Source of the DNA: Callorhinus ursinus
Taxonomy: Eukaryota > Chordata > Mammalia > Carnivora > Otariidae
Direction: 5' to 3'
Length of the DNA stretch: 64,000 nucleotides
Assembly: GCF_003265705.1 (NCBI RefSeq)
Contig: NW_020312827.1
Coordinates: forward strand, 18,859,618 to 18,923,617
Shown one piece after another: positions 21,485 to 33,230 of this stretch; the stretch's first letter is position 1; each line of letters begins with the position of its first letter. Position numbers and translations under genes: made by a program. Under the pieces are notes generated by a model. It ran no database searches. It was not told where the DNA came from and worked only from the letters and a program-made list of their open reading frames with translations.

Positions 21485-23000
21485 TCATAATTTTTTTGGA
21501 TGATAGCCATCCTAATGGGTGTGATGTATTTTATTGGGGTTTGATTTTCATTTGCCTAATGGTTAGTAAATTAGAGCATTTTGTCATATGCTTATTGGCC
21601 ATTGTATATCTTCTTTGGAGAAATGTCTAGTCCTCTACTCATTTTTTGATCGGGTTGTTTATTTTTTGTTGTTGTATTGTAGAAGTCCTTTACATATTCT
21701 GGATATTAGCATCTTTTCAGATATATGCTTTGCAAATATTTTCTTTCATTCCATGCTTCACCTTTTCACTCTTTTGATTCTTCCTATCCAAGAACATGGT
21801 GTATTCCTCAAAGCTTTGTTGTTTTGCAGGTGCCTAGGTGGCTCAGTTGTTTAAGAATCAACTCTTGGTTTTGGCTCTGGTCATGATCTCATGGTTCATG
21901 ATCTCATGAGGTTCTGAGATCTAGCCCCCCACCTTCCCTTCGGTTCTGCGTTCAGCAGGGAATCTGCTTGAGATTCTCTTCCTCTGCCCCTCCCCTCCCT
22001 CCTGTGCAATAGATAAATAAATCTTAAACAGATAAATAAATCTTTTAAAAAAGGTTTGTTATTTTTAGTTTTACTCACAGGTTTTTAGGATATTTTTGTT
22101 TAATTTATAGATTTATAGGTTTATATTTTAGTTATTTTTTAGTTAATTTGCTATTATAAAAGTGATCCTCTTTTCTAGTATATGTTCTTTCTAGTGTTGG
22201 TTAATACATGTAAATACCGTTGATTTTTGTATATTGATTTTATTACCTGCTACAAATGTATGCTGATTTGAGGATTTTGATAATTTCTATAGAATAAATA
22301 ATTCTGCCATGACCAATTTCAAACTTTCAATGGTTCATCCATTGGCTTGAAAATTCCTAAACTTTTAACAATCTGCACTAAAAGCCTGTCCAAGCTGGCT
22401 CCAGCATTACACTGCTTGATACTTTAATAAATTATTTGTATGTTTATAATAGTTTTTTCATTGATTCTTTTGGAATTTCTAAATGTATAATTATATCATC
22501 TGCACATAGAAACAGTTTTAGCCTTTCTACTTCATATGATTTTAATAGTTTCCTATTGTCTAATTGTATTAGCTAATATTTCCTATAAACTATTAAATGG
22601 TCTTGGAGATGGTGACTAGCCCTACCTTGTTGATGACTTTGGTAGAGAAGTTTCTAGTATGTTCAATTAAATAAAGTTCCCCTCTTTAGTTTATGTAGAT
22701 GCTTTTGTGTTTTTTATATGTGTATGTCTGTGTGCCTGTGTGTCAAAGATATATCCAACAATTGCTGTTTTACTGAGTGTTTCTAACATAAATTAATGTT
22801 CATGTTGCTTTTTGTATAATGCTTTTTCTGCTCCTATACTGACTCTATGGAAATAATCAGATGACTTTTTCCTAATTTCTATTAATAGGCTAGATGCATT
22901 AATAAATTTCTTAGAAATGAAATACCACTTTTTTCCTGGAATAAAAATCTCTTTGGCCAGGACTTACTTCTTGATATTCTATTTTATTATGCTGTTATAC
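21485..23000 (-). mobile_element. Old L1 (L1M-type) ORF2 region, antisense
   Basis: Antisense ORF2 phrases occur in order: 'gatagccatcctaatgggtg', 'catatgcttattggccattg', 'ttctggatattagcat', 'gattcttcctatccaagaac', 'tttttgtatattgattttat', and 'atatcatctgcacatagaaa'. Diverged and rich in indels. It is interrupted by a SINE (21828-22052) and probably by a short unassigned segment at about 22310-22440. Confidence 0.75.
21828..22052 (+). mobile_element. Old CAN SINE, sense, inside the antisense L1
   Basis: The head 'caggtgcctaggtggctcag' is followed by a duplicated 'catgatctcatg' block, 'gattctcttcctctgcccct' and 'agataaataaatctt' twice. The flanks 'ctttgttgtttt' and 'gtttgttatttt' look like a decayed TSD. 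Confidence 0.85.
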
Positions 23001-23799
23001 TTTATTACCTACTACATAATTTTAAATGTTTACAAAATTCTATATATTTCTTCCCCACACACTCTCTAACTCTGAAGTACTTTTTACCAGGATTTGAAGT
23101 ATTACAGAATTTTGAAAGAGTTATCAGTATAGATCTTAAAATTGTCCAGCAAGATGCTGAATCTAACCTAACTTCGTTATTCTCTTAAAAGAAAATTGAT
23201 TGTTGAAATACATATTTTACTAGCAAAAATCCTTTACATAGAAATAATGTATTACAAGGGATATGAACTATATGTGATTATATTCTACATTTGCCTCTTG
23301 ATTTTAGTTGAAGGGGTTATGTTATTTTTATCCTACACTTGAGAAAAGTGGATGAATGACTTGATGCACTCAGTTGAATAAGTAGCAGCAATAAATTCTA
23401 ACCTAATTCTTTTGACGTTAAGATAAAAATTCCCATAAGTTCTTGTTACCACCCCTTCTAGTAAAGATGAGGGTACATTAAGCCATCCACTCTCATGCTT
23501 TAGTCCTTCCTTTAGCCAATGGTTTAGGAATAATACCGATAATCATAGGATAAAATTGCTGTATCTGAATAACTAACTGAACAGCAATGTCACAAAAATC
23601 TTTGCCCCATGATCTTGATGCCATATGATCAATAACTCTTAATGAATGAACTGGTGATTTTTGTCCTTCAAGAGTTATTTTGCACTCTTTACCTACCATT
23701 CTAGTTTATAACTTGGCTTTATTACTTTAATTTAGGAGAAAAGAAAACTGTGAAGAACAATAATATCTTGGATAATATAGAAATAAATATTTCTCATTT
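23001..23799. other. Unassigned DNA, no gene seen
   Basis: No feature recognised. The minus-strand open frame at 23493-23699 has no known motif and no splice context. Confidence 0.4.
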
Positions 23800-24300
23800 G
23801 ATGAAAGTAAGCCCTTTAAGGGAAAAGCAGACAATTAAATTCATTAATTACAAATGTATCCTTTTTTTAATCCTCATAATGCAATAAAAGCCAGCTAATT
23901 TTAAATGCCTATAGATTAGCATGACTTAAAGAAAATGGCAATAAGCTGTAAATAATAAGTTTTTAATTATAATTGCTAATCATGACAATTAATACTACAC
24001 CCTCTCAAGTTTTATTTTTAAAATAATGGCCCTACATTGCCTTAACAAGATTTAATATAATTCGAAAATTCCTGTGAATATACTAAATAGCTGTAATAAG
24101 CCCCATCATTAATTTAATAAAAGAAATGTTTTAAAAGGTGAATTGGAAAGAAAAAGAAAAAAAGCAATAGCTGTAGACAAAGGCTTCTTCTTTCTCCCCA
24201 TGCATTTATTATTTGAGGGCAAAATGGGAACACAGAATAACGATTACTTCTGCTTTAGATTTTGTGTAAGGAAGAGAAAGAAAAATTTACTCCTCCCACT
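23800..24300. promoter_or_regulatory. Candidate AT-rich conserved non-coding element
   Basis: No transposon landmark is visible, and the stretch is dense in homeodomain-type cores: TTAATTA at 23844-23850, TAATTA at 23964-23969, 'caattaat' near 23986-23993, and 'cattaattt' near 24108-24116. Non-repetitive AT-rich sequence with clustered TAATTA sites in a gene-poor region is typical of developmental enhancers. This is inference from composition; conservation cannot be tested here. Confidence 0.25.
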
Positions 24301-25340
24301 CTAGTTGGAAGGCAGAATGTATTCTAAGCATCCAAACAGTAACGAATGTCATCATAGAAAGTGGCAAAGGTTAATTTGGTGAGTGCCGGTAATCCCACCT
24401 CTTTTGGGATTATTTAGTAACCTCCAGTGCTCTGTTTTTCTTCTCAATTGTCTCCTGATTTACTGCTTCTATTTACTTTCCCTGACATAGTTTCTTTCTC
24501 ACAAGTGGAGGCTGATTAGTTTTTGTTATGATTATATGACTTGATCTCTGGAGATTTTTGGGGGAGTGGTGAAAGGTACATAATGAAAAGATATGTTGCT
24601 TCTACTGAGATTACAGAATTAAATGTAATGCAAAGTTTATGCAAAAAGAAATGCAATCAATGAACGAGTTGAAGGAAAGATGAGGAATAACAGCACTGTG
24701 GATGGTTATGACGTTAATCTAAATTAAAATACAGACTGGAATTAATTTTGTCTTCTTGGATAGCAGAACACTCTTCCGATTTCCTCTCCTTGTGTTGACT
24801 TAGATAAATAACGTCCTCACTTTCAAATGCATGTGTCACCAACCAAAACAATCTAAGGAGGAAATCTGTTAGGCAAATGAGTTTTCCCAGATTATCATGG
24901 TTGCCTATTGAGACAAATGAGTTAGTAAATTTCGGAGGATTCACCGCTCATGAGTATTAAAGTGCATGTTTGGTAAGAATTATAAAGTGCGTTCAATCTT
25001 CACTCCATGTACGTGAAGTAATATGAAGTAATATGACTGAATTCTAGAAGTTCAGGTCAAATGGAGTATTACAGGAAAGCTATAAAAATTGGTATTAAAA
25101 ATATTTATTGTTAGCTTTATAGCACTGCTTTAAGTAAAGAATACAAAGACACCATTGAAATCTTGACCTTTTTTTGAAGGCTTGTTTAACCAAGGCAATC
25201 TAGAAGATATCTTATTTCATTTTCGTCCTTGTAAGATAATTAATATCATTGCACCCAGCTTGAAAAGTTATGCCCTTCTATTATTTACCCTATGTAGTTT
25301 TATATATTATTTAATTTTTTTAAATTTTCATATTTATGTG
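24301..25340. other. Unassigned DNA, no gene seen
   Basis: A tandem 'gaagtaatat' pair lies at about 25015-25034. No exon or repeat family was recognised. Confidence 0.4.
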
Positions 25341-25344
25341 CCTC

Positions 25345-25485
25345 ATATTTCCAATTCCTCTCCAAGTTATATATTATAACTTCCTGAGAACTTCCCTACT
25401 TTTCATAAACCTCATAATATCTATCAAGCCTCCTTGAACATACTAGGCATTTAATATATATTTTATAAAAAATCAATTGAACTGA
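25345..25485 (+). mobile_element. L2 3'-end-like fragment, sense
   Basis: A diverged form of the L2 terminal sequence: 'ttgaacatactaggcattta', then 'atatattttat', then 'aattgaactgatga'. Confidence 0.4.
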
Positions 25486-25584
25486 TGAGTTTTCTACATG
25501 ATAGCTAATCTATGCATAAAAATAGCCTTAAAAAAAAGTGCAAATTATCAAAAGTTTTCATTGGCAGAAACCAATTCTAGCACC

Positions 25585-25795
25585 AATCTGAATTTCTATG
25601 TCACTAGATTTGGGTTCAAATTTATGGTTTTGACATTGATGTTTGTAGGTGGCCTAGGGAGTACACATGGAGAAACGCTGCATAAAGAAACTCAATTTAT
25701 TCTTCACAACAAACATGAGATAGGTGCTATCATCTCATTCACAAAATTTTTGTTAATAATAAATTATGAGACAGATATTTGAACTTGGCACCAAG
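25585..25795. mobile_element. MIR fragments, sense then antisense
   Basis: A sense-like core ('gatttgggttcaaattt') at 25585-25660 is followed by an antisense-like part ('gagataggtgctatcatctc' ... 'gacagatatttgaacttgg') at about 25695-25790. Two ancient copies next to each other; both calls are weak. Confidence 0.4.
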
Positions 25796-25799
25796 TATA

Positions 25800-26770
25800 C
25801 AAAAATAAATATTCTTGAGAAGTTCAGATCCTAGTGCATTTGTTCCAACTAGCCCAGGAAAAATAAGGAAAATATGATTTCTCCCCCTTTCAACCCCTTT
25901 GCCAGCCAGGGCAGATTGCTTCTCTCTGAAGTTCCTATTTTCATCCTTACACTATTTGTATCATATGTATGATCCTCTATAGAGAATGTAGCTAGTTCCA
26001 CACTATAATTTGGATAGAGAAATTATTTGTTACTAGGTTTCCTTAGGATATATTCTGTTTCTAGCTTTTCTGCTCTTTATATTTTGTGATCCTTCGAGTA
26101 GTAGTTATAGAGGTTGGAAAAGCTTAAAAAAAAAAACCTTACAAACCAAATATATGCCAATATATTTGTAATCCTAGTTTCCTTCTCTCCATGCTTAATA
26201 ATTCCATCAGTAGCAGCTATTTTGTTGGAAATGCCTTCCACAGCAATCCTCATAGGGGAGTTTAGAGTGCCTTGTCAAAAGACATACTAAATAACATATT
26301 CCCATAACTATTACAGATCACTCTTTCGGTAGGAAATAAAAAACAGGAACAAAAATAGGATTATAATTTCAAATTCACTTCTGGAGATTCCAGCTGTCTT
26401 TTTAAATCACCTCTCTTTTGCTGCCTGGTTCTTCACTTGCAGCCCTGTCCAGCCTTAATACAAGAGGCCAAAGCCCAAAAACAAAGGTGTCAATGGTTAA
26501 CAAAATACTCACTATCATAAAGAATAAGAACCAGTTCAAACCCTTCAGAAGCTTGTTGATTCACACCAGAGCACATAGCAATAAGACAAATTGCTCATTA
26601 TACAGACACAGCTATTGACACAATTCTGACTGTGTTTCAGAGTGAAGAACGTTTTGTTTTTTAAAGCATGGAATAATGGTCTCCCACATTTTAACTCTCT
26701 AATTTAAATCTATATACTCTTTTATCTAGAATGAAATGATATTTTCTTCTGAAATTCTTTTACTGTTTGT
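25800..26770. other. Unassigned DNA, no gene seen
   Basis: No coding exon or clear repeat was recognised. Confidence 0.4.
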
Positions 26771-26774
26771 CTTT

Positions 26775-27120
26775 GTGCATTCAGGCTGCTATAACAGAAT
26801 ACCAGAGACTGGGTGGCTTATAAAGAACAGAAATTTATTTCTCACAGTTCTGGAGGCTGGGAAGTTCAAGATCAAGGCATCAGCAGATACCGTGTCTGAT
26901 GAGAGCTTACATCCTGATTAATCTTCTTGTGTTCTTACCTGGAAGAAGGGGACAAAGGAAATCTCTGGGCTCTCTTTTATAAGGGCACAAATTTCATTCA
27001 TGAAGGCTACACCCTCATGACCTAACCATATTCCAAAGGCCCACCTCCAAATATCATCACATTGGGAGTTAGAATTTCAACATACGAATTTGGGGAGGAT
27101 ACAAACATTTAGTCCATAGC
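26775..27120 (-). mobile_element. MaLR LTR (MST/MLT1 group), antisense
   Basis: The antisense hallmarks are almost complete: 'caggctgctataacagaata', 'gactgggtggcttataaag', 'atttctcacagttctggagg', 'ctcttttataagggcac', 'caccctcatgacctaacc', and 'atttcaacatacgaatttgg'. About 345 bp, consistent with a solo LTR. The antisense strand carries the AATAAA-type poly-A signal as 'tttattt'. Confidence 0.88.
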
Positions 27121-29035
27121 TATGTTTAATAGCTTGTATTCAAGTATTCTATTCTGAGACAAATAAAGTCAAATTATTTTTAAAGTCAATTTATTTTCAA
27201 CTGTTAAACTTTCTAAATGAAAATAAATATTTGAAACACAATTGTACCTTAATAATAATAATCTTCAAATCCCACAATCAAAACACTGCAAAAAAAACCA
27301 AATTGGCTTTATTAAACCTTTTTTTGTTTCTGCCATTTACCATTTACAAGAGCTCTGTTGAAAATACCACAATAATCATTCTTGAAAATATAAATATAAA
27401 AAATAATTGTTCAGCATAATTGAATTATATGAAGTAATACAAAGTTTGCCATCCTCACTGAAGCATATGATTCATTTCCCATGCCTACTGACAAAAATCT
27501 CATAAATCTTACACTGTCTTATCTGGTAGATGCTATTTTTAACCCAACTGCATCAGATTCAACAGTGGTTAAACAATGGTTAGCCTAATTTAATGCTGCA
27601 TTTTAATGTCTTGTGTTAAAATTAAATACAAAATGGAGACCAGATTTGAAAGTTTCCTGGGCAGACAAAACCATTTAAGCAACATAAACAAAACAAAATC
27701 TAACTTATTTCATGGACATAAGCAAAACTTAAGTGATTTCTTATAAATGCCTCTGAATATCATAAAGGAAAATTAAGTTATCTTCCTAAAATGGTGTGAG
27801 ATAATCACTTTTAATCAATTCCCTGCCATTTGGAAATCCCCATTGTAAAGGTTAAATGACTTCCTCAATTTTCACCTTTGAGCCATCCTATAACATCGTG
27901 CCCTTGAGCTTCATATCAGTTTTGAATTGAAAGCTCTTAGTTCATGAACTGTTCTCATATGCTCAATAAAATTTTGCTAAATACTATTCTATTGATCTAA
28001 CAGTTTTAATCTTACTACTTCCAGATTTTTGACATTTACAAGTCATGGTTGCAGAATTCAGTGGCTATGACAAATTCTTGACAAATCACGGAATTACATA
28101 TTGCTCTAATGTAACCATCATTACCTACTCTGTCCTCTTTCTTTCTTACAATGTTAAAAAAATACAGGACTTAGAGTCAATTTGGTTTTGAATAATATTA
28201 TTTCAATAAAAGCAATCAGATATGTTTTATTTTCCCTTTGAAATATGAAAAATATACTAAAGTAAATCATTGATATTCAAAGTCCATTTGAGCACAAAGA
28301 TAATTAACAAGCCTAGTTCTCTGTGCCAAAGGATAAAGGTTAGTTTGGGCCACATAAAAGAGCAAAACTTTCTACAAATTAGGAGTAGGAGAGTGTAAGA
28401 AATTCGTAGATCATAAAATGCATGAAGTGGCAAAAATCATCCTACAGGAAGCTCAAACCAGAGAAATAGACTAAGGCCTCTTTGTTATTGAAACATGGAA
28501 ACTTAACCCCCTAAATACAACATATTGATGGGCTTATCAATTTAAAATCCAATTAAAGAAATAAAAACAAATGAACCCTAGCTTCTGACTTTTGGTAAAT
28601 GGCAGAGTAGCTTGGTGAGGCTAATGTTCCGTGGAAAACAATTTCAAAATTAGGGCAAAATATTTTCTTTTAAATAAGGTGTTTAAAGGCATTGAACTAT
28701 AATCAAAAGGATATTATGCAGAACCTGGAGGAAAGTTGACAATTAAAAGATGAGAACTGTTCTGGAGAAATTGAGTCATTTTGCAGAGAGCACTCTTAAA
28801 CCCAACTAGCCAGAACAACAGAAAGTTGCGGTTCACTCCCTAGTGGAGGAAAAAGAATGATACTAAAGAAACAGGAAAATTAGGAGAGAAACCTAGAAGG
28901 AAGGCAGACACAGAAAGGAGGGTCCACAAAATATTCATATGAACTCTGTTGAAATCCTTGACTTATTTACCGTTAAACTCTGAACATATGGGGATACATT
29001 TATGGTGTGGGGCATAAAAGACAGAGCTAGAAGCT
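27121..29035. other. AT-rich DNA, no gene seen
   Basis: No exon was recognised. The purine-rich part at about 28590-28930 may be an old L1-type untranslated region, but I cannot support that. Confidence 0.4.
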
Positions 29036-29039
29036 GAAA

Positions 29040-30540
29040 GAACTGAGAAAGCTTAGTGCTGCCCCCAAGATTTCTCTTTTAATACATGGATTATTTGCAA
29101 GTAATTTACTAATTATCTCCTATATTGTTGATTTCTTTATTAATTGCACTGTGGTTAAAAAACATATTGTTGACTGTTGATAAATTCATTTCTTTAAAAG
29201 TTGTAGAGACTGGCTGAGTAATATTCCATTGTATACATATACTACATCTTCTTTATCCATTCATCAGCCGATGGATATTTGAACACTTCCCATACAATGA
29301 AATATTACTCAGCCATCAAGAGGAATGAAATCTTGCCATTTGCAATGATGTGGATGGGGCTAGAGTGTATTATGCTAAGCAAAATAAGTCAGTCAGAGAA
29401 AGACAAATACCATATCATTTCACTCATATGTGGAATTTAAGAAACAAAACAGATGAACATAGGAGAAGAAATAAAAAGAGAGAGGAAAACAAACCATAAG
29501 ACACTCTTAACTCTAGAGAGGGTTGATGGAGAGGAGGTGGGTGGGGGGATGGGCCAGATGGGTGATGGAGATTAAGAAGGGTGCTTGTTGTGATGAACAC
29601 TGTGTGTTGTATGTAAGTGATAAATCACTACATTCAATACCTGAGACCAATTATACCACATATGTTAATTAACTAGTATTTAAATAAAAACTTGAAAAGA
29701 AAAAAAGAAATTGTTGAGACTTTGAAAGAAAGTTGAGACTGTTCTATGGCCTAACATTTGGCTAGTTTTTGATAAACATTTCATAATTATTTAAAAGTAA
29801 TATGTATTTTTACAGTTTTTTGGTATATTACTCAGTATAAATTAGGCCACACTTGTTTATCTTGTTCTTTTAATATTCTATATCACTATTAATCATTTTT
29901 GTTTGTTTTGTTTGCTGAAAGATGATATAGCTGTGATGAAAGATGTGCAGAGCTTTTATTTCTGTTAAAATTTGCTTCATATATTTTAAGCTGTATTAAT
30001 AGGTATGTATATTTGGAGTAGTTTTATCTTACTGTTCAATTAAATATTTAATCATTTTGAACTTTCCTTTATTTCTGGTAATACTATTTGCATTAAAATA
30101 TAGATTTTTAATATTAAAGTAGCCATATTTTGACTTTTTTTAATTTAGTGTTTACATATTACATGTTTTTAAATCCTTTTCTTCCAATTTTCTCCTAACC
30201 TTCTATTTCAGATGTATTTTTAGGAAAGGCAGATACTTTAGTTTGTTCCCTAATTCTACCATATTGTTTTTTAATTTTATTACTTGTTTTTTGAGGTTGA
30301 TTAAATTGCTGCTATATAAATGAATCTTCCTTCTTGCTATTTGCTTTCTATTTTTCATATTTCTTCTATGTTTCTTTCTTTAGATATGTATTTTCATTGA
30401 TTATCTTTTTACTTTTAAATTTTTCTTCTCCTGTATTAATTTACTGGCATTACTGTACTCTCTTTTAGGGCTTATTCTTGAGATTGCAAGATGAATTCTT
30501 GACCTGTCAAGTCTAACATAATTTAGAACATTCGTCTCTC
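29040..30540 (-). mobile_element. Old L1 (L1M-type) 5' part, antisense, interrupted
   Basis: AT-rich text with antisense L1 phrases such as 'attgcactgtggtta' and 'aaagtagccatattttgac'. It is split by the younger L1 at 29212-29710. Diverged; the outer limits are approximate. Confidence 0.5.
29201..29721 (+). mobile_element. Twin-primed L1 3' end with 5' inversion
   Basis: The segment 29212 to about 29291 reads antisense ('ggctgagtaatattccattg', 'catcttctttatccattcat'). From about 29292 the sequence switches to sense ('catacaatgaaatattactc', 'gaatgaaatcttgccatttg') and runs to a 3' UTR and A-rich tail. 'ttgtagagact' (29201-29211) and 'ttgttgagact' (29711-29721) are the TSDs (10/11). This is the signature of twin priming at one target. 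Confidence 0.9.
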
Positions 30541-30551
30541 TCTGGAAAATA

Positions 30552-30779
30552 CAAAACTGTAGAACATTTTTTAAAGATTTATTTATTTATTTATTTGACA
30601 GAGAGAGAGAGCACAAGCAGGTGGAGTAGCAGGTAGAGGGAGAGGGAGAAGCAGGCTCTCTGCTGAGCAAGGAGCCCGATGCGGGGCTCAATCTCAGGAC
30701 CCTGAGATCATGACCTGAGCCAAAAGCAGTTGCTTAACCAACTGAGCCACCCAGGAGCCCCAAAACTATAGAACATTTT
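30552..30779 (-). mobile_element. CAN SINE, antisense, 19-bp TSDs
   Basis: The element is 30571-30760, ending in 'ctgagccacccaggagcccc'. TSDs begin 'caaaactgtagaac' and 'caaaactatagaac' (30552-30570 and 30761-30779, one mismatch). It shows the 'cttgagcc'-independent group with 'aggaccctgagatcatgacc'. Confidence 0.95.
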
Positions 30780-30888
30780 AAATCCATTTGTTTTCTCCTG
30801 ATACTTACTCCTGAGTTGTGGTTATATATGTACCACTGGAATTTGCCAGGATGCCTTGTCTGACATGGCAAGCCCTGGACTCCACTTT

Positions 30889-30939
30889 TTTTTTCTTTTT
30901 CTTTTTCTTTTTTCCTCTTTTTCTTTTTTTTTTTTTTTA
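30889..30939 (+). repeat. Polypyrimidine T-rich tract
   Basis: T-runs broken by single C residues, ending in T12. Frames through it give phenylalanine- or lysine-rich peptides that are not genes. Confidence 0.9.
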
Positions 30940-31391
30940 CCATGCCAGCCCCGCCTTAACCTGCACAAACTTTCAAAAGTTCTGCTTAATTACTCAGTTT
31001 TCCAGCCACATCTCCAAGTACCACCAGGCACCTCGAGGAAAAAGCAACACCCAATAGTAGGATCACCTCCCAGGGCTTCCTGCTTTCTTAGACATTTGCA
31101 CTGCAATTTTTCATCCTTTTGGCAGTTCTTGCTCTCGTCTACATCAGGAGCTCTTCCCTAACATCCGTATACCCACAAAAATTCCATGGGTGGGCTTTAG
31201 AGATTGGATCACCTGGGTATAAAGAGGTTTAACAGTCTTTATCTTCAATCCTTCGATTCCTCATGCCAAACTGGCTTGATCAGAAATAGATAAGGAAGCC
31301 CACTATTTTTCTGTTTCAATTTTATCACCAAATACATTTTCATGAGCTGTAGCGGATGCAGTGATTTCTGAGTTGCAGGGGTCTTGACAGC

Positions 31392-31528
31392 AAAAGCATG
31401 AAGTTGAGGGCGCCTGGGTGGCTCAGATGGTTAAGCGTCTGCTTTCAGCTCAGGTCATGATCCCAGGGTCCTGGGATCGAGTCCCGCATCGGGCTCCCTG
31501 CTCCTTGGGAGCCTGCTTCTCCCTCTGC

Positions 31529-31563
<35 letters not shown>

Positions 31564-31610
31564 GAATAAATAAATAAAATCTTATAAAAAAAAAAAAAGC
31601 ATGAAGTTGA
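31392..31610 (+). mobile_element. CAN SINE, sense, perfect 16-bp TSDs
   Basis: The element is 31408-31594. 'aaaagcatgaagttga' is duplicated exactly at 31392-31407 and 31595-31610. The body shows 'cccagggtcctgggatcgag'. Confidence 0.97.
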
Positions 31611-32955
31611 CAGAGCTGAAGAAGAAACAGCTTCCCTCTTTTGGCCATGAGACTGTACCCCGGAGTGTCAGCTTGCTTTCTTTCTCCTTTCTTTTTTTTT
31701 TTTTTTTAATAGGAAAGCTATGTTGAAGTAAATTGATCCTCCTCAGACTTTGCCTTTGCTTGGCTAAAAATCATTTTTCCTCTTTGTTAAAAAAAACCTG
31801 CCAGACCTAAGGTCACTGCTGTGCTTGAGCAAAGTGGACGGTGCAATAGTCCATTTAACTCATTTGTTAGGTGGCATTTGCATTTGATTCCTGTGCGCCG
31901 AAATGCATTAGGGAAGTGTGTTTATGCATGAATAAGATATAAAAGGGAACTCCTCATGGAGTAAGAGTCATAGAAAGTATGTTTCTCCTTTCTGGCTCTG
32001 AAAAGCAGCGGCAGAAATATGCTCTGCAAAAGATAATCAGGAAGAATATTCCTTGCTAAGTAATAAGGCTTATAAATAGTTGAAACATTTAATATAATAA
32101 ATTTCATACAATTGAAAATCATAGGCTCTTTTCATTAAGCAAAACATACTGACTCTTATTAGAAAGCACATTTCAGGAAAGAGATTATCTAGAGCACTCA
32201 TCTGCATGTTTTGGAAAGAAGGAGGGGGGAGGAGAAGGGAGAAGCTAGTTTTATATGCCAGTCTCTGTTCCTCTCAGCATAACCCAAAGTTTCAGAATTT
32301 AAGATTCTACTTGTCAACTTTATCCCAAGGAGAGCAAAGGAAAGCATGATATTATACAGTCCCTTCTGTTGCATTCTATCCTCCTGGAATGGAATCTATG
32401 TCTCTATCCCAGTAATAACACACAAGGTGTCACTCTCTTCTCACCAAAATAAATATTCTGCACCTACTGTTTTGAATATAATATGCGCCGGTTTTCCTTT
32501 TGGCATTACAACCATGCTCTCTCTATCCCTGCTTATCCTGATATCCCTAGAAATATTTTAACACCATTAAAAAAGCAGTTGCCCCCAGTTCGACTTCCCT
32601 TTGCTTGAAGAGTGAATTTTAAGAGCTGAGATATTGCTTTTACAGGCATGGAACTTTACCTGAAATTCCTTCCCTTACTTAGCAAAGTATACTTGTTGAT
32701 GGTGGTCGAAAGGAAAAATAATTCAGTGCCTGGAGACAAGGCCTGTGGTGGGAAAGTCTGAGCCCTAGACTCTTAGTTCAATAGTATTAGCAACAGCGGA
32801 AAAATATAAATTATATTCTTCATGTTCTATATGCTATTAAAAAATTCCAGTATACTGAGGTGATGAACATGGCATGTGTTAAAAGACAAAACATGTAGGA
32901 AGAGAAAGAAAAGAAGGCAAGAGAGGAAGAGATAAAAGAGGAAGAACAATGACAA
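31611..32955. other. Mostly unique DNA, no gene seen
   Basis: A T-run lies at 31689-31708. The part at about 31800-32130 has ordinary base composition and no repeat landmark. No exon was recognised. Confidence 0.4.
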
Positions 32956-32959
32956 GAAA

Positions 32960-33230
32960 CCCTATTTAAAGTGCTTTGTACAAGGTACTTAACTAAGTTC
33001 CCTGTGCTAAGATATACATAATTACATTGGAAACTCAGAGCTTGATTCAGATACACTTAGAATTGTAAGGATTACTGCGGATTATTGTGAGGACTAATTT
33101 TATCATGTTTCCAGATGAGAAGCCTATGGTTTAGACAGGATCAATGTCTTGTCCAATGCTGTAGTTAGAAGAGGATCCAAACCCAGCTCTGACTGCAGAG
33201 GGTAATGAGTACTATTATGTCCTCCCTCCC
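32960..33230 (-). mobile_element. MIR fragment, antisense
   Basis: An antisense MIR core is visible: 'ccagatgagaagcctatgg', 'caatgctgtagttagaag', and 'atccaaacccagctctgac'. The upstream part at 32960-33060 may be the same copy. Confidence 0.6.
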
